DNA of 59,565 nt from a virus. Numbering within the stretch: the first letter of the stretch is position 1; each line of letters opens with the position of its first letter. This document shows, piece by piece, positions 21,701-29,811 of this stretch. The notes beneath the pieces are model-generated. The model was not told the origin of the DNA and did no database searches. It saw nothing but the letters and a program-made list of their open reading frames with translations. Made by a program: the position numbers and the translations under genes. The stretch lies in the IMG/VR virus record IMGVR_UViG_3300015263_001244, positions 1 through 59,565 of that record. One strand, written 5' to 3'.

Positions 21701-23550
21701 TTTACAGTTGGTTTTTTTCCTACATATATTCCATTTTTATATTTAATAAAAGCCGATTTAAATAAATCTTGATTCTCTTGTAATAGTTCTGGTATTTGAT
21801 CTTTTTGAAACCCAGTTGCTCGATCAAATTCAATATTAAAAGGAGTGATAGGATCAAAAAGAGAACCGTTCCAAACATCAAGTGCCGGTTTATAATTCAC
21901 TACTCCAAAATTAAAATAAGAAGAATTATCTTTAGCACTTATGTTAACTGTAAAAGTATTATTATCATAATTAGAGCTATTATTCTCTACTAACCCCGCA
22001 AAAACTTGAGTACCACTCTTATCCGTTGTAATTTGATTACGCATCATAAGCCATAACCAATTAGGAAAGTCTTTGCCTACAAATAATGCTTTTTCAATTG
22101 AATTATCTTTTCCTGCATGAAAAAAATCCTGTAAATTCATTAAAGCTTTATTTGCTGTTTGTAAAAATCCAACAGCATTTAAAGAATCTTGTAATCCCCC
22201 TAAAATTTTATTATCAACCGTAGTTTTAGAGCTAATGAATACATGCACCGAATCCATAGGCTGAATAATTAATTTAGAACCATAATGTAATCTTAATTTT
22301 TTTCTTAAAGTATTGGTACTTGCATTATGTTTTTTACTAACTTTTCTGGAATTAGTATTAATTTGAATTTGATTAAATATACGTTTAACAATACTTTCAA
22401 AAATTTTAACTTCGGTATTTGGTTGAGCTATAGAAGTATCAAATATTGTATCTATTGCATTAGCTAAATCACCGCTTGGTAATTTACCATTACTCAATCC
22501 ATTTACATCAAGAAGCCCGCCACTCGGAAATATGTATGCTGGGTCAATATCAACTTTAAATAATGAACCGTCAAATTTAATTTCTTGCCCAGTCCCATCC
22601 ACAATAGCTCGAACTCTTTTGCCTAAGAAAGTATCTGGATTTACAATAAAATTAATAGGATTTGCGCCTCTGCTAGCACGTATTTTATTTAATAATGTTT
22701 TGTCCGATTGTATACCATTTTCTAATTCTCTTAATCCAAGCTGAGTAAATGCACTACCCATAATTGTACTAGTAGCATCTGCAATAGCTTGCTCTATATC
22801 ATTATGAGTAATTAACATTAGCTCGTATGGATCTACAAATGTAATATTACAACTACCACCTCCAAAATGAATCGATGAAGTTGTATTAATGCTGGCAGCC
22901 GTTGTAAATTCAATAACACCAGTACCTTCACCCAAATCTGTTCTAAATGAATTTAATACATTTGTGGTCCAAGTTGTATAAACATTATCTTTAGATAAAT
23001 TAGTAATAGTTCTTACCCGATCAACTACTTGTTTAAAAGATTGATAAGAGCTAGTGCCACCAAAAATTGAATCTAAAGTATCTGTCGTAGAAAATAAAAC
23101 AGGTAATAAATGATAATCAACGGCACCAATTTCAGTAGCGATAGTAGAAATTTTAGTTAATTTTTCATAGGCGGCAATTTGTTTACATTTATTTTGAAAT
23201 AAAAACTTACTTGCTCTAATAAATAATCTCTCATCTTTATTTAATAAATCATTTTTATAATTCTCTACTAATGAAGAAAAAGCACGTTTTTTAACTAAAA
23301 TAGTAACATCTGGTTCTTGCATCCAGATTTCTAATTGTTTCGCTCTTGGATTAAACAAATCGGTCCTATAAAAGCCCTCTTCTGTATAGCTACGTTCGGC
23401 GCTTTTATCAAATTTATCAGCGAATTCACCAAGACGCCCATAAGAAACGGCATGCCCATTTCTAACAATATCTAGACTATGAAGTTTATTTTCACCAAGT
23501 GAAAATTGAGATTCTAAAACATTACCAAGTGTATCAAAAATATCTGTCAT
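18748..23550 (-). CDS. Very large baseplate hub protein (gpD/gp27-like candidate)
   Basis: This 1600-residue protein sits between the tail-tube adaptor and the spike, the place of the hub. Features that fit a hub are VHVFISSK near residue 435, a repeated beta-barrel-like pattern (GLVENNSSNYDNNTFTVNIS), and, near the C-terminal third, PGEVIYIEHLDNLFYVESV followed by HRINYGREFSTSLNVSYGH, typical of hub domain endings. A coiled-coil-like stretch lies around residues 785-860. Hubs are usually 350-450 residues, so this one must include large extra domains. Its ATG directly follows the TAA of the HNH gene upstream, and its Shine-Dalgarno (AAAGAGAA) lies inside that HNH gene's end. The function is inferred from pattern and order. 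Confidence 0.65.
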   Translation of the reverse strand: MTDIFDTLGNVLESQFSLGENKLHSLDIVRNGHAVSYGRLGEFADKFDKSAERSYTEEGFYRTDLFNPRAKQLEIWMQEPDVTILVKKRAFSSLVENYKNDLLNKDERLFIRASKFLFQNKCKQIAAYEKLTKISTIATEIGAVDYHLLPVLFSTTDTLDSIFGGTSSYQSFKQVVDRVRTITNLSKDNVYTTWTTNVLNSFRTDLGEGTGVIEFTTAASINTTSSIHFGGGSCNITFVDPYELMLITHNDIEQAIADATSTIMGSAFTQLGLRELENGIQSDKTLLNKIRASRGANPINFIVNPDTFLGKRVRAIVDGTGQEIKFDGSLFKVDIDPAYIFPSGGLLDVNGLSNGKLPSGDLANAIDTIFDTSIAQPNTEVKIFESIVKRIFNQIQINTNSRKVSKKHNASTNTLRKKLRLHYGSKLIIQPMDSVHVFISSKTTVDNKILGGLQDSLNAVGFLQTANKALMNLQDFFHAGKDNSIEKALFVGKDFPNWLWLMMRNQITTDKSGTQVFAGLVENNSSNYDNNTFTVNISAKDNSSYFNFGVVNYKPALDVWNGSLFDPITPFNIEFDRATGFQKDQIPELLQENQDLFKSAFIKYKNGIYVGKKPTVNNFVQDTDTIQNASVRRIFYDPDGMVYKWKEGIGTLVMFGNNYEENPSTHTSTPPTTNDPFAGQDVMNVLSLMVTGEPYNFATFYKAASQFDSFGRDPHTGGDPSTSFFRNFQTDLKKRNLLYGNFVPFKKLVTDTETYKNVLNGTIRTESFERELNELLEQRADLIDRQTYLGPDNINARNLQPRINELNKKISVKKQKIADELKQINKPISLIGNDVSLDYSSDNLLDAGNKNNLSDADRLNRDLRRRIHYLTRRLSWKVRANEDINLFIVDDSYDKDYDIQEFEKSFTNPDLFRSEYTTVDEQIKRVSQLLDLEVFADTQGHIRVRVPQYNKIPSSVFYRMIRLKQEFDIQLYPQFLEDLYVTQLTNILDRLEIIEDEIRMYGLALGLNTDAKLEQYISTKGPNIPGNKVFTTFKFISDESTGATSRIILKDLSSTDNPDEVLQLFSNGLNANNSLSTQATVNNILSTYSRVDLLSQTTQAFIGKDVNSITSNEGDLNRKEKIADRLYQKSGQEFDLKQLFTNSNKLLGGKSVSQGDLLKVLNEISTRISERQRIIKIAAKALQNAQEGVSLIQNKGQIANKLITPGLLNNSQIPQGFEGIIEDESYDDYGPGSGKRYIIKPQHIKSMSITEHAPSFTSVEVSGKFGDNYINNLPDSLNGFTGPGNALTTALAVDYDLWRMYGVRIPQSINAPYLTDPQTQCAPFAVALLNKARKQIHDGSTINIFGNEYMQPGEVIYIEHLDNLFYVESVQHRINYGREFSTSLNVSYGHMPGQYIPTYLDTVGKILYKNKDITNFVNIRQDNVNNEQHIGTIIGSSDGTFTSPSDQISKGIYAQLNRQTLNDILQAADSAFSVAGANYQPTLELRIYYASSSGFSSFSPNAQALAEAIKQFLIGAQNGLSESFKLKQPSSFLKNQQDFINVVSIDSDDPEENRSPSSQAYNMARVTLDKKSTRNEANANKVDTVIYKYVVDCWINFTSD

Positions 23551-24270
23551 TTATTTCTCTTTTATATGACGTATTAAAGTAACTCCATCAATAAAATTTT
23601 GTTTCGCACTTAATGGGCGTAAATTATTGAGTGACCAGCATTGTTTAAAATTATCATCTTCCATAGATATATAAGGTAACTTAGATTGTGGAATTATATG
23701 ATCTATATTCCAGGTCCAAGTAGAAGAGTCATTATCATTCCAATTTTTAATATTATATCTTCCATAATTTTCCCACGTCATCCAAGATTCAAATTGAGAT
23801 TCTAAATGTTGTTTTAATTCTTGTATTGTGAACGGTAAATAATTATAAATAGAATTATTACTTTTATTTGAATATAAATAACTTCTAATGGTAGTAGATA
23901 TTATATTTCTTAATCTATAAAAAACATCTTTATGATAACGCTCTTGTCTTTGTTTATTAATTTTTTCTCTATTTTTTTCTTTATATTTTTTATTATATAT
24001 CGATATGGCTTCCGCATTTTTTTGTTTATATATTTTTTTCTTTATAAGTATAATAGTTTTATTTTTTTCATAATATGATTTTATTTTTTCTGAATTATTT
24101 TCACAGTATTTTTTCCGAACTTGAAGTATTTTTTTCTTATTATTTTTATAATATATTGTATAAACTTTATTTTTTTGTAATTTCACACATTTACTACATT
24201 TTAAGTAACGAAATGTATTTGATATTTGCATACTGTCACAATATTTACAATATTTTAATTCTTCTTTCAT
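23551..24270 (-). CDS. Free-standing HNH homing endonuclease
   Basis: This is a 239-residue HNH nuclease. The N-terminus has a CxxC...CxxC zinc knuckle (CKYC, CSKC). A very Lys-rich linker follows, and then the HNH core (WTWNIDHIIPQSKLP, DDNFKQCWSLNNLRPLSAKQN). The His of DHIIP is the expected metal-activating residue. The core closely resembles that of the HNH gene at 29812-30741, so the two are paralogues. The gene sits two bases after the adaptor gene and its TAA touches the hub ATG. It therefore entered between two essential genes without interrupting either. Such enzymes cut cognate alleles lacking the insertion and spread by recombination repair. Confidence 0.88.
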   Translation of the reverse strand: MKEELKYCKYCDSMQISNTFRYLKCSKCVKLQKNKVYTIYYKNNKKKILQVRKKYCENNSEKIKSYYEKNKTIILIKKKIYKQKNAEAISIYNKKYKEKNREKINKQRQERYHKDVFYRLRNIISTTIRSYLYSNKSNNSIYNYLPFTIQELKQHLESQFESWMTWENYGRYNIKNWNDNDSSTWTWNIDHIIPQSKLPYISMEDDNFKQCWSLNNLRPLSAKQNFIDGVTLIRHIKEK

Positions 24271-24272
24271 AT

Positions 24273-25160
24273 TTACCTATCAAATGAAGGTCCTACTCCA
24301 TAGCTTAATGGTACGCCACCTTCAGAATTATTACTTGGACCATTATTAGCGCTACGTTGAAATGGTAGATAATTATATCTATATCCACGACGTTGAGTTA
24401 CTGTAAACTGTATATCGTAATCAAACATACCTAATCTATCTACAGATTCTTTCCAAGACATACTATTAAAATATCCACGAAATACCCAACCATTATAATA
24501 CATTTCAACACCAAAAGCTAATGTAGCTAGGGTTGGCGGATTACGTGGAAGTATACTTTGTGTTAAAGGATTAAGTCCTAATACTCCTGCTGTTGAAGAG
24601 AGTAATTCGCCGCCCAAACCTCCTAAAGTTTGGCTTGCACCACCAATAAGATTACCTAATCCTGATACCATACTATCAGAGGCTAAGGTTAATCCAATCG
24701 GATCAAAATTTAATTGTTCCGCTCTATAAATTTCATACAAAACATTTAGTCCTTCAACTCCAGAACTACCTGTTGTTCCGTGCAAACCTAATGTTGGTAA
24801 TTCTTCTCCCCAATATTGAATAACATATCCGCCTTTGGTTCTTTCTGGTGTAATAAGTTTTTTAAAATTATAATCAATAGATTGAGGATTAATATACATA
24901 TTAATTACACCTATTTCAGGAACAAACCAATGTATAATATGCCTTTTGTTTCTAAATCCGCGTTGAGAGGGTATTTTACTTGCAGGTAATCCCTCTCCGC
25001 TCGCTGAAGGAATAGGAGGAATAATAAATCCTTCCTTTTCAAAAGAACGCTGTTGCGCAACGCTGCTAGAAGTTAAACGATCTAATACTGATTCACCGCC
25101 AGAAATAGCACTATCTAATGCGCTATTTAAAACCCCACCCACTTCGCCTAAAAATCCCAT
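24273..25160 (-). CDS. Tail tube-baseplate adaptor / hub-proximal tail protein
   Basis: This 295-residue protein lies between the tape measure and the hub. The N-terminal 60 residues are Ser/Gly-rich and helical. A beta domain follows (RHIIHWFVPEIGVINMYINP, then KKLITPERTKGGYVIQYWGE, VEMYYNGWVFRGYFNSMSW, MFDYDIQFTVTQRRG). This pattern is seen in baseplate proteins that link the last tube ring to the hub, in the position of the XkdP/gp53-type adaptors. No LysM or hydrolase motif is present. Start ATG is nine bases after the tape measure stop with TAAGGAT as ribosome site. Confidence in a virion role is good. The exact subunit is inferred. Confidence 0.68.
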   Translation of the reverse strand: MGFLGEVGGVLNSALDSAISGGESVLDRLTSSSVAQQRSFEKEGFIIPPIPSASGEGLPASKIPSQRGFRNKRHIIHWFVPEIGVINMYINPQSIDYNFKKLITPERTKGGYVIQYWGEELPTLGLHGTTGSSGVEGLNVLYEIYRAEQLNFDPIGLTLASDSMVSGLGNLIGGASQTLGGLGGELLSSTAGVLGLNPLTQSILPRNPPTLATLAFGVEMYYNGWVFRGYFNSMSWKESVDRLGMFDYDIQFTVTQRRGYRYNYLPFQRSANNGPSNNSEGGVPLSYGVGPSFDR

Positions 25161-25169
25161 TTATTATCC

Positions 25170-27320
25170 TTAGTATCCTGGGTTAATACGTGTATTAACC
25201 CCACCTGTATTAACTGTACGGCTAGTTGTTTTATTTACAGATTCTGTTTCTCGTACCTTTACTTGAACATCTGCTGTTGGATTATTATTATTAACAGTTA
25301 CATCAACTTTAATTGGTTTTACTTCAACTTCGTGTTTTGTTGTTTCTAAATTAGGTAGATGAGCAGCTAAATTAGCTGGTCGTTGTCTCATAGCTCTTGC
25401 AGCCATCTCTCTTGCACCTCTTTCGGCGGCTCTTTGAGAACGTTCTTGCTCTAATTTAATATTATTTAATGTTTTTTGCCTTGTTGCTTCCTCTGCGGAT
25501 ACATTTTTGCCATAACTACCACCAACCAATTCACTTGCCCCAAGCAAATAATCTTTTACTAAATTAGCCGAACGATTAAATATTTCTGGAGCTGCCCCAA
25601 CAGATCTACCAAATCCGCCGGCCGCCGCCCTATTTTCAGTAGCCAAAAGTTGCTTGAATTCTGGAGGACCGCCCTGTTTATTATGCCGCATACGATCAAC
25701 GTCTCTGGCAACAGTATCTTCCAAAGATTTTATTAATTCTTGAGCATAGGCAGATTCTTCACCTTTTTCATTTTTTCCCGTTCCGATAATTGATCTTGCT
25801 TCTAATAATAATTGCTGCTCTTGAATAATAACGCCTCTAGCTATAGAAGTATTCATATCATCTAATATTGTATTAGTCCTTTCAGTTAATTTTGTTCCTT
25901 CAGCAACATTGTCTTTTAATGCTTCATCAGCACTTTTTAATGCATTGGCGGTTTCTGTTGGACCTTTAGACAAAGCTTCTAATAATCTATTAGCAGTTTC
26001 ATCGGTTTTAGCTAATCCGCCAAAGGCTCCACTTTTTAATAATTCACGTTGGCGCATAAATTGAGAAGCAGCTTGAGGGCTTCTTGCAGCTTCTTCTAAG
26101 CTATAAATTTTACCACCAAATTGTTGGCGAAGTGTTTGCTCCATTTTTTTGGCAACTTCATCTACCTTACCCTGTCTTAATAAATTTTCTATTTGGAATG
26201 CGCCTTGTAATCCACCCGGACCACCTGTGCGTTGAGATATTAGCGCTTTAGTACCAATACTCAAACTATTAACAGAATCAACCATTCCTTGTATAATATC
26301 TACAGAGGCTTTGGCAGTTAATCCAGTATTTTGCAAAGCCCCACTAAATCTGGCTAATATATTAGTGGCGCCCTGGGTATTATCACCAATAAATTTAAAA
26401 GCATCAGCAACATGAGTTAAATATCCTTGAGTATCTTCAAATCTAATACCCAATTTATCAGTAGCTTCTTGCATTAAACTGAACATGTGCAGACCTTTTT
26501 CAACTCCATCCGTTACTGGTCCCTGTGCATTACCTAAATCTTCATAAGCTTTTACTAGAGTACCTAAAACAATACTCATATCTTGTGATGAACTACGAGA
26601 TAACTGAATAGCCGCCGTCATTGCTGACATTCCTTCACCGAATTTACCTAATCCCTCAACCGTATGATCGAGAAAACCACGAATATGTTTAGCAGACATA
26701 GCCCATTGAGTAACTTGTTCAACACTATACCCGGTAGCTTTTGCCGAATTATTCATAGCAGCACCAAAATCTGCGGTTAATTTATTTAAATTTTCGTAGT
26801 TATCACCCATTTGTTTTTGGTATTTTCCAAGTTCTCCGCTCATTTTTATCACACCCAACAAATTATGTTCTAATATTTCTGCCTGACTAGACTGATCTAA
26901 TAATTGTTTTACCGCTTTTTCACCACCCATTGATAAAGCTTGGGCGTATTTTCCACCTAATGCGGTGGCAACATTTGTTATACCGCCCATTTTAGTTGCT
27001 AGAGCATCAAATTTATTACTCATAGTATTAATAGCGGAACTACCTTCTAATTTTAAATTTTCAAATGGTTTAAAATTACTCATTAACGTCATGGTTTTAT
27101 TAAGCCCATTAGCAAATTTATCGAAATCTTTATTAGAACTAAGTGACCAACTGCTCATATTTTTTTCAGCTTCTTTAAACTTTACTCCATATTGTTTTAT
27201 CGCCTCACTGGCCGAATCAAAAAAACTTCTAATTTTAGAAGTATTTATTTCTGTCTGTTTTGCATTTTCTTTTAATTGTATTTCTAACTGTTTAAGTTGT
27301 TCAATAGTAAGATCGCCCAT
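25170..27320 (-). CDS. Tape measure protein
   Basis: This 716-residue protein is dominated by helix and coiled-coil, Ala/Lys/Glu-rich. Examples are IEQLKQLEIQLKENAKQTEI at the start, several Gly/Ala hydrophobic helices (GGITNVATALGGKYAQALSMGG region, residues 110-135), and an Arg/Ala/Glu-rich helix near 630-650. The C-terminus turns to Val/Lys/Asn (VEVKPIKVDVTVNNN). It sits just downstream of the frameshifted chaperone genes and upstream of the hub block, which is the canonical tape measure position. At about 0.15 nm per residue it would set a tail of roughly 105-110 nm, a family rule of thumb. No lytic domain is visible. Confidence 0.8.
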   Translation of the reverse strand: MGDLTIEQLKQLEIQLKENAKQTEINTSKIRSFFDSASEAIKQYGVKFKEAEKNMSSWSLSSNKDFDKFANGLNKTMTLMSNFKPFENLKLEGSSAINTMSNKFDALATKMGGITNVATALGGKYAQALSMGGEKAVKQLLDQSSQAEILEHNLLGVIKMSGELGKYQKQMGDNYENLNKLTADFGAAMNNSAKATGYSVEQVTQWAMSAKHIRGFLDHTVEGLGKFGEGMSAMTAAIQLSRSSSQDMSIVLGTLVKAYEDLGNAQGPVTDGVEKGLHMFSLMQEATDKLGIRFEDTQGYLTHVADAFKFIGDNTQGATNILARFSGALQNTGLTAKASVDIIQGMVDSVNSLSIGTKALISQRTGGPGGLQGAFQIENLLRQGKVDEVAKKMEQTLRQQFGGKIYSLEEAARSPQAASQFMRQRELLKSGAFGGLAKTDETANRLLEALSKGPTETANALKSADEALKDNVAEGTKLTERTNTILDDMNTSIARGVIIQEQQLLLEARSIIGTGKNEKGEESAYAQELIKSLEDTVARDVDRMRHNKQGGPPEFKQLLATENRAAAGGFGRSVGAAPEIFNRSANLVKDYLLGASELVGGSYGKNVSAEEATRQKTLNNIKLEQERSQRAAERGAREMAARAMRQRPANLAAHLPNLETTKHEVEVKPIKVDVTVNNNNPTADVQVKVRETESVNKTTSRTVNTGGVNTRINPGY

Positions 27321-27327
27321 TTAAACC

Positions 27328-27666
27328 TTAAATAATTTTTCGTTTACGTCGACGTCGTTTGGGGGGGTGGCTTTCTTGCTTAATATCTTCTGTAATCCAT
27401 TTAGAAGTTTCTTCAAAATCTTCTTCAGAGGCAGAAATAGTATTTCCACCAATCATTTGTTTAACTGCTTCTGGATTAGTAAACGAACCTATTAAATAGC
27501 CATGATATTTGGCTAATTCAACTTGCTCGTTAGTATCTTCTAACCAATGATGGAACATATACATTTTGGTAACCGGATCCATGTCCTCTAATTCAGGATC
27601 ATCTGGAAATTTCTTAAAAGTCTTACATAGATACCATAAAAACCTATGATCCGGCTCCTTAACTAT
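27328..27666 (-). CDS. Tail assembly chaperone, -1 frame extension (T part of G/GT)
   Basis: This frame is open from the slippery site at 27666 to the stop at 27328 (112 residues). It would be expressed as the C-terminal part of a 314-residue fusion with the 202-residue upstream chaperone. An ATG at 27582 could start an 84-residue protein, but the frame remains open well upstream of it (HRFLWYL..., PDDPELED), which argues that the ATG is internal. The end is very basic (PPKRRRRKRKII). In G/GT systems the fusion binds the tape measure and recruits tube subunits. The position directly before the tape measure supports this. The family cannot be named from sequence. Confidence 0.75.
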   Translation of the reverse strand: MVKEPDHRFLWYLCKTFKKFPDDPELEDMDPVTKMYMFHHWLEDTNEQVELAKYHGYLIGSFTNPEAVKQMIGGNTISASEEDFEETSKWITEDIKQESHPPKRRRRKRKII

Positions 27667-28271
27667 TTTTTTAGATCTTCAGCAACCTCCTTTGCTTGAG
27701 TTTCGCTTTCAATACCGTATTTAACGCCAACTTCGTGCCTCAATTCATTGAATTCATTATATAATTTGGTTATAATTGTTTCTTCCATATCATCGACCAA
27801 ACCCAATTTAAGATCAAAATCCGCCCCACCTAATGTAGACTCAATGTCTTGTCCATCTATTTTAAAAATGGCTCGAGCTAGAGTTTGACGTCTAATTTCA
27901 AAAGCTGCATCAGCATCATTTGTACATTTAAATATAGAAAGCATTGCTTCTCTTGACTCTTTAGCTTTTAAAGTACGTAATGAGAAAACAATACCATCAA
28001 TTTCAACGTCTTTGAATAATCTACCAATATTGGCTAATAATTCAATTCTTTGTTTGGCATGACCACCTACTTTATTTTTATTAGCTATTGTTTCTTGTCT
28101 TAATTTTTGTAATTCATCTCTTTCGGCAGGAGATAATTCATATCCCTGTGAATTTTGTAAATAAGTTGGTTGAGTTACAGGTATAGATGGCATTTCATCC
28201 GGATCTCCCACATTAAATTCTCGTAATTTAGTTTGTGGTTCTGCTGTTTTTTTATAAAATGATGAAGACAT
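27663..28271 (-). CDS. Tail assembly chaperone (G part, site of frameshift)
   Basis: This 202-residue soluble protein starts at MSSSFYKK and ends EDLKK before TAG. It contains a compact alpha/beta region (DVEIDGIVFSLRTLKAKES, then FEIRRQTLARAIFKIDGQ) like that of phage tail chaperones and base assembly factors. It lies directly upstream of the tape measure, with the tube and sheath further upstream, the conserved order for this gene. The last codons form a slippery run preceded by a strong internal Shine-Dalgarno, so two products are expected: this protein and a 314-residue fusion. Its own Shine-Dalgarno is held in a hairpin (28277-28319). The family is assigned mainly from order and frameshift architecture. 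Confidence 0.8.
   Translation of the reverse strand: MSSSFYKKTAEPQTKLREFNVGDPDEMPSIPVTQPTYLQNSQGYELSPAERDELQKLRQETIANKNKVGGHAKQRIELLANIGRLFKDVEIDGIVFSLRTLKAKESREAMLSIFKCTNDADAAFEIRRQTLARAIFKIDGQDIESTLGGADFDLKLGLVDDMEETIITKLYNEFNELRHEVGVKYGIESETQAKEVAEDLKK
27666..27672 (-). other. -1 ribosomal slippery heptamer A AAA AAA
   Basis: Seven A residues on the minus strand are phased as A_AAA_AAA in the upstream frame and are followed at once by TAG. A one-base backward slip moves the ribosome into the 112-codon frame that runs to 27328. The phase fits the X XXY YYZ rule exactly. Confidence 0.85.
27685..27693 (-). promoter_or_regulatory. Internal Shine-Dalgarno stimulating the -1 frameshift
   Basis: AAAGGAGGT lies inside the chaperone gene, about 12 bases before the A heptamer. 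No start codon follows at initiation spacing. In dnaX-type frameshifts a similar internal Shine-Dalgarno about 10 bases upstream pulls the ribosome back. The match to the anti-Shine-Dalgarno is near perfect, stronger than at most real starts in this window. Confidence 0.75.
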
Positions 28272-28276
28272 TAATA

Positions 28277-28319
28277 AACCTCACAATCATTTAACATATA
28301 TATCAAATGATGTGAGGTT
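28277..28319 (-). promoter_or_regulatory. Hairpin masking the chaperone Shine-Dalgarno
   Basis: AACCTCAC-A-ATCATTT (277-292 arm on the plus strand) pairs with AAATGAT-GTGAGGTT (305-319 arm) as a 15-bp stem with one bulged base and a 12-base loop. On the minus strand the second arm carries the GTGAGG ribosome site, seven to eight bases before the ATG at 28271. There is no clear T run, so a terminator is less likely. Confidence 0.6.
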
Positions 28320-28332
28320 ATTAATTATAATA

Positions 28333-29082
28333 TTAACGTTTATGACGTTCGTAGTAACGCTTTTTTCTTTTTTTTACTTGTTCTCTATCTATATATTGAT
28401 AATAATGTTTGGAACAATATCCTTTTGCGTCATGCGGGTTATCACAATCTTCAATACTACATTTTCGGTTTTTGGTGCGAGATATTGACATTTTTCTTTT
28501 AGTCTCTTCGGAGGCTTTTTTACCTCTTTTGGCATTAGCCATTTTTTGACGCGTTTCTTCTGAAAAACAATCAATCAAACCTTTATTCCAGGCAGAATAA
28601 CCTTTATGGCTTTCTGACATTTTTTGTTTACTTTCTTTGGTATGTTTTTTGCCTTTATGTGGCGGTCCATTTTCTTCTACCCACTTCGCTAACCCTTCAA
28701 ATAATAATTTTTTTTGTTCTGGTGTTTGTTTTTGTCCTTTATTAGCTTTGGATATTTTTCTTCTAGTTTCTTCGGAGTGATGATATCCAGAATTACTATT
28801 ACCACCAATGGCATTATTATATCCTAACCCAGTGGAAACATGTGATTGATATTGTCGTATCAACTCTATCTCAATAATATTGGCGTCATTTTTTGTTTTT
28901 GACATAGCTATAACTTCAAAAACAAAATTATGAGCACCGTATTTATTAATGGCATAATGTATTACTTTAGTTGGATTGGCAGCTTCAAATCGATGCTGCC
29001 ACCAACGCTTATTTGGCTGTACAGTTTGTCCAATATAAATTTTATTATTGACTAAATTTGTGATCTTATACAGATAATGCAT
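28333..29082 (-). CDS. Free-standing GIY-YIG homing endonuclease with NUMOD3 repeats
   Basis: This is a 249-residue protein. The GIY-YIG catalytic domain covers residues 1-95 (LYKITNLVNNKIYIGQT, RWWQHR, and a Glu in IIEIELIRQYQ). Several NUMOD3-type DNA-binding repeats follow (HHSEETRRKISKANKGQ, HTKESKQKMSESHKGY, FSEETRQKMANAKRGKK, SEETKRKMSISR). The C-terminus has a small Cys/His finger (CSIEDCDNP, GYCSKHYYQY). It lies between the tube and chaperone genes without breaking either. No good Shine-Dalgarno precedes the ATG. The ATG lies in an A/T hairpin arm (29080-29086 with 29095-29101), as is common for phage homing genes kept at low translation. A weaker TTG start elsewhere is not excluded. 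Confidence 0.9.
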   Translation of the reverse strand: MHYLYKITNLVNNKIYIGQTVQPNKRWWQHRFEAANPTKVIHYAINKYGAHNFVFEVIAMSKTKNDANIIEIELIRQYQSHVSTGLGYNNAIGGNSNSGYHHSEETRRKISKANKGQKQTPEQKKLLFEGLAKWVEENGPPHKGKKHTKESKQKMSESHKGYSAWNKGLIDCFSEETRQKMANAKRGKKASEETKRKMSISRTKNRKCSIEDCDNPHDAKGYCSKHYYQYIDREQVKKRKKRYYERHKR

Positions 29083-29113
29083 ATTTTAATACATAAATAT
29101 GTGTGTTTTCTGT

Positions 29114-29764
29114 TTAAAAGCCCCCAAAGATACTATTTATAAGTCCGGTACTTGGGCTGAATGAAGAGTCAAGGGCGCCGCGTAACATACCACGATCAGC
29201 ACGTTGTTCAATTCCTTCGACATCAGTTTGTAACGTTAGAGCGCGTGGACCACCAAGACCTGCCGTAGCCGGTCCGCCTTGAATAGTACTGCCAATATCT
29301 TCTGCCATCCATGACATATTATCTGTAATAATCCAGTTATCAGCAGTATATGAATAATCAATTCCAGTTATCCATACATTTTTAATTGTGGTAACAATCA
29401 TACTATCTGCGCCGTCACCATTCCATTTGTCATAAATATCTATATTAAATGGAATACGTTGTGATTTTGCATGTAAGAAGCCACGACTAAATGCTTCGGC
29501 AACACGAATACGATCATAACGAATTCTACGACAATTTCCAGAAATATTTGTAGACCGGGTTGGAGCACTATCAATATGACCATCTGTACCAACTTCATCA
29601 ACAGGGGTTACAGTTCTTTCTTCTCTAATTTCTATACTTTGAACAGCGCCAACTGGGTTGGGACCAACACGAATTACAATATGAGTAGAAAGAGCCGTAC
29701 CGGTTCTATTGCTACCATTTGGGTTCTCGATGATACTTTTGGTTTGGGGCGTCAGAAGAGGCAT
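29114..29764 (-). CDS. Tail tube protein
   Basis: This 216-residue protein starts MPLLTPQTKSIIENPN. It has the tube-like pattern of a conserved loop with charged strands (AVQSIEIREERTVTPVDEVG), followed by repeated strands (RIRYDRIRVAEAFSRGF, FNIDIYDKWNG, IVTTIKNVWITGIDYSYT, NWIITDNMSWMAEDIGS). Its size is like that of T4 gp19-type tubes (about 160-220 residues). It lies downstream of the sheath, separated only by homing genes, which is the normal sheath-tube order. Shine-Dalgarno AAAGGAT precedes the ATG. The tube forms the inner channel for DNA passage. Confidence 0.8.
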   Translation of the reverse strand: MPLLTPQTKSIIENPNGSNRTGTALSTHIVIRVGPNPVGAVQSIEIREERTVTPVDEVGTDGHIDSAPTRSTNISGNCRRIRYDRIRVAEAFSRGFLHAKSQRIPFNIDIYDKWNGDGADSMIVTTIKNVWITGIDYSYTADNWIITDNMSWMAEDIGSTIQGGPATAGLGGPRALTLQTDVEGIEQRADRGMLRGALDSSFSPSTGLINSIFGGF

Positions 29765-29811
29765 ATATATCCTTTAAATGCATAAAAAACTTACATATGT
29801 ATATCTTAATA

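Noticed and set aside
27360-27367. G tracts (near 6766, 7010 and 27361) as phase-variation switches
   Set aside because: Seven-base tracts inside intact genes with no sign of variable frames. Without read data they are ordinary Pro or Gly codons.
27328-27582. An independent 84-residue gene starting at ATG 27582
   Set aside because: The frame is open well upstream to the slippery site, and no ribosome site stands at the ATG. The frameshift fusion explains it better.
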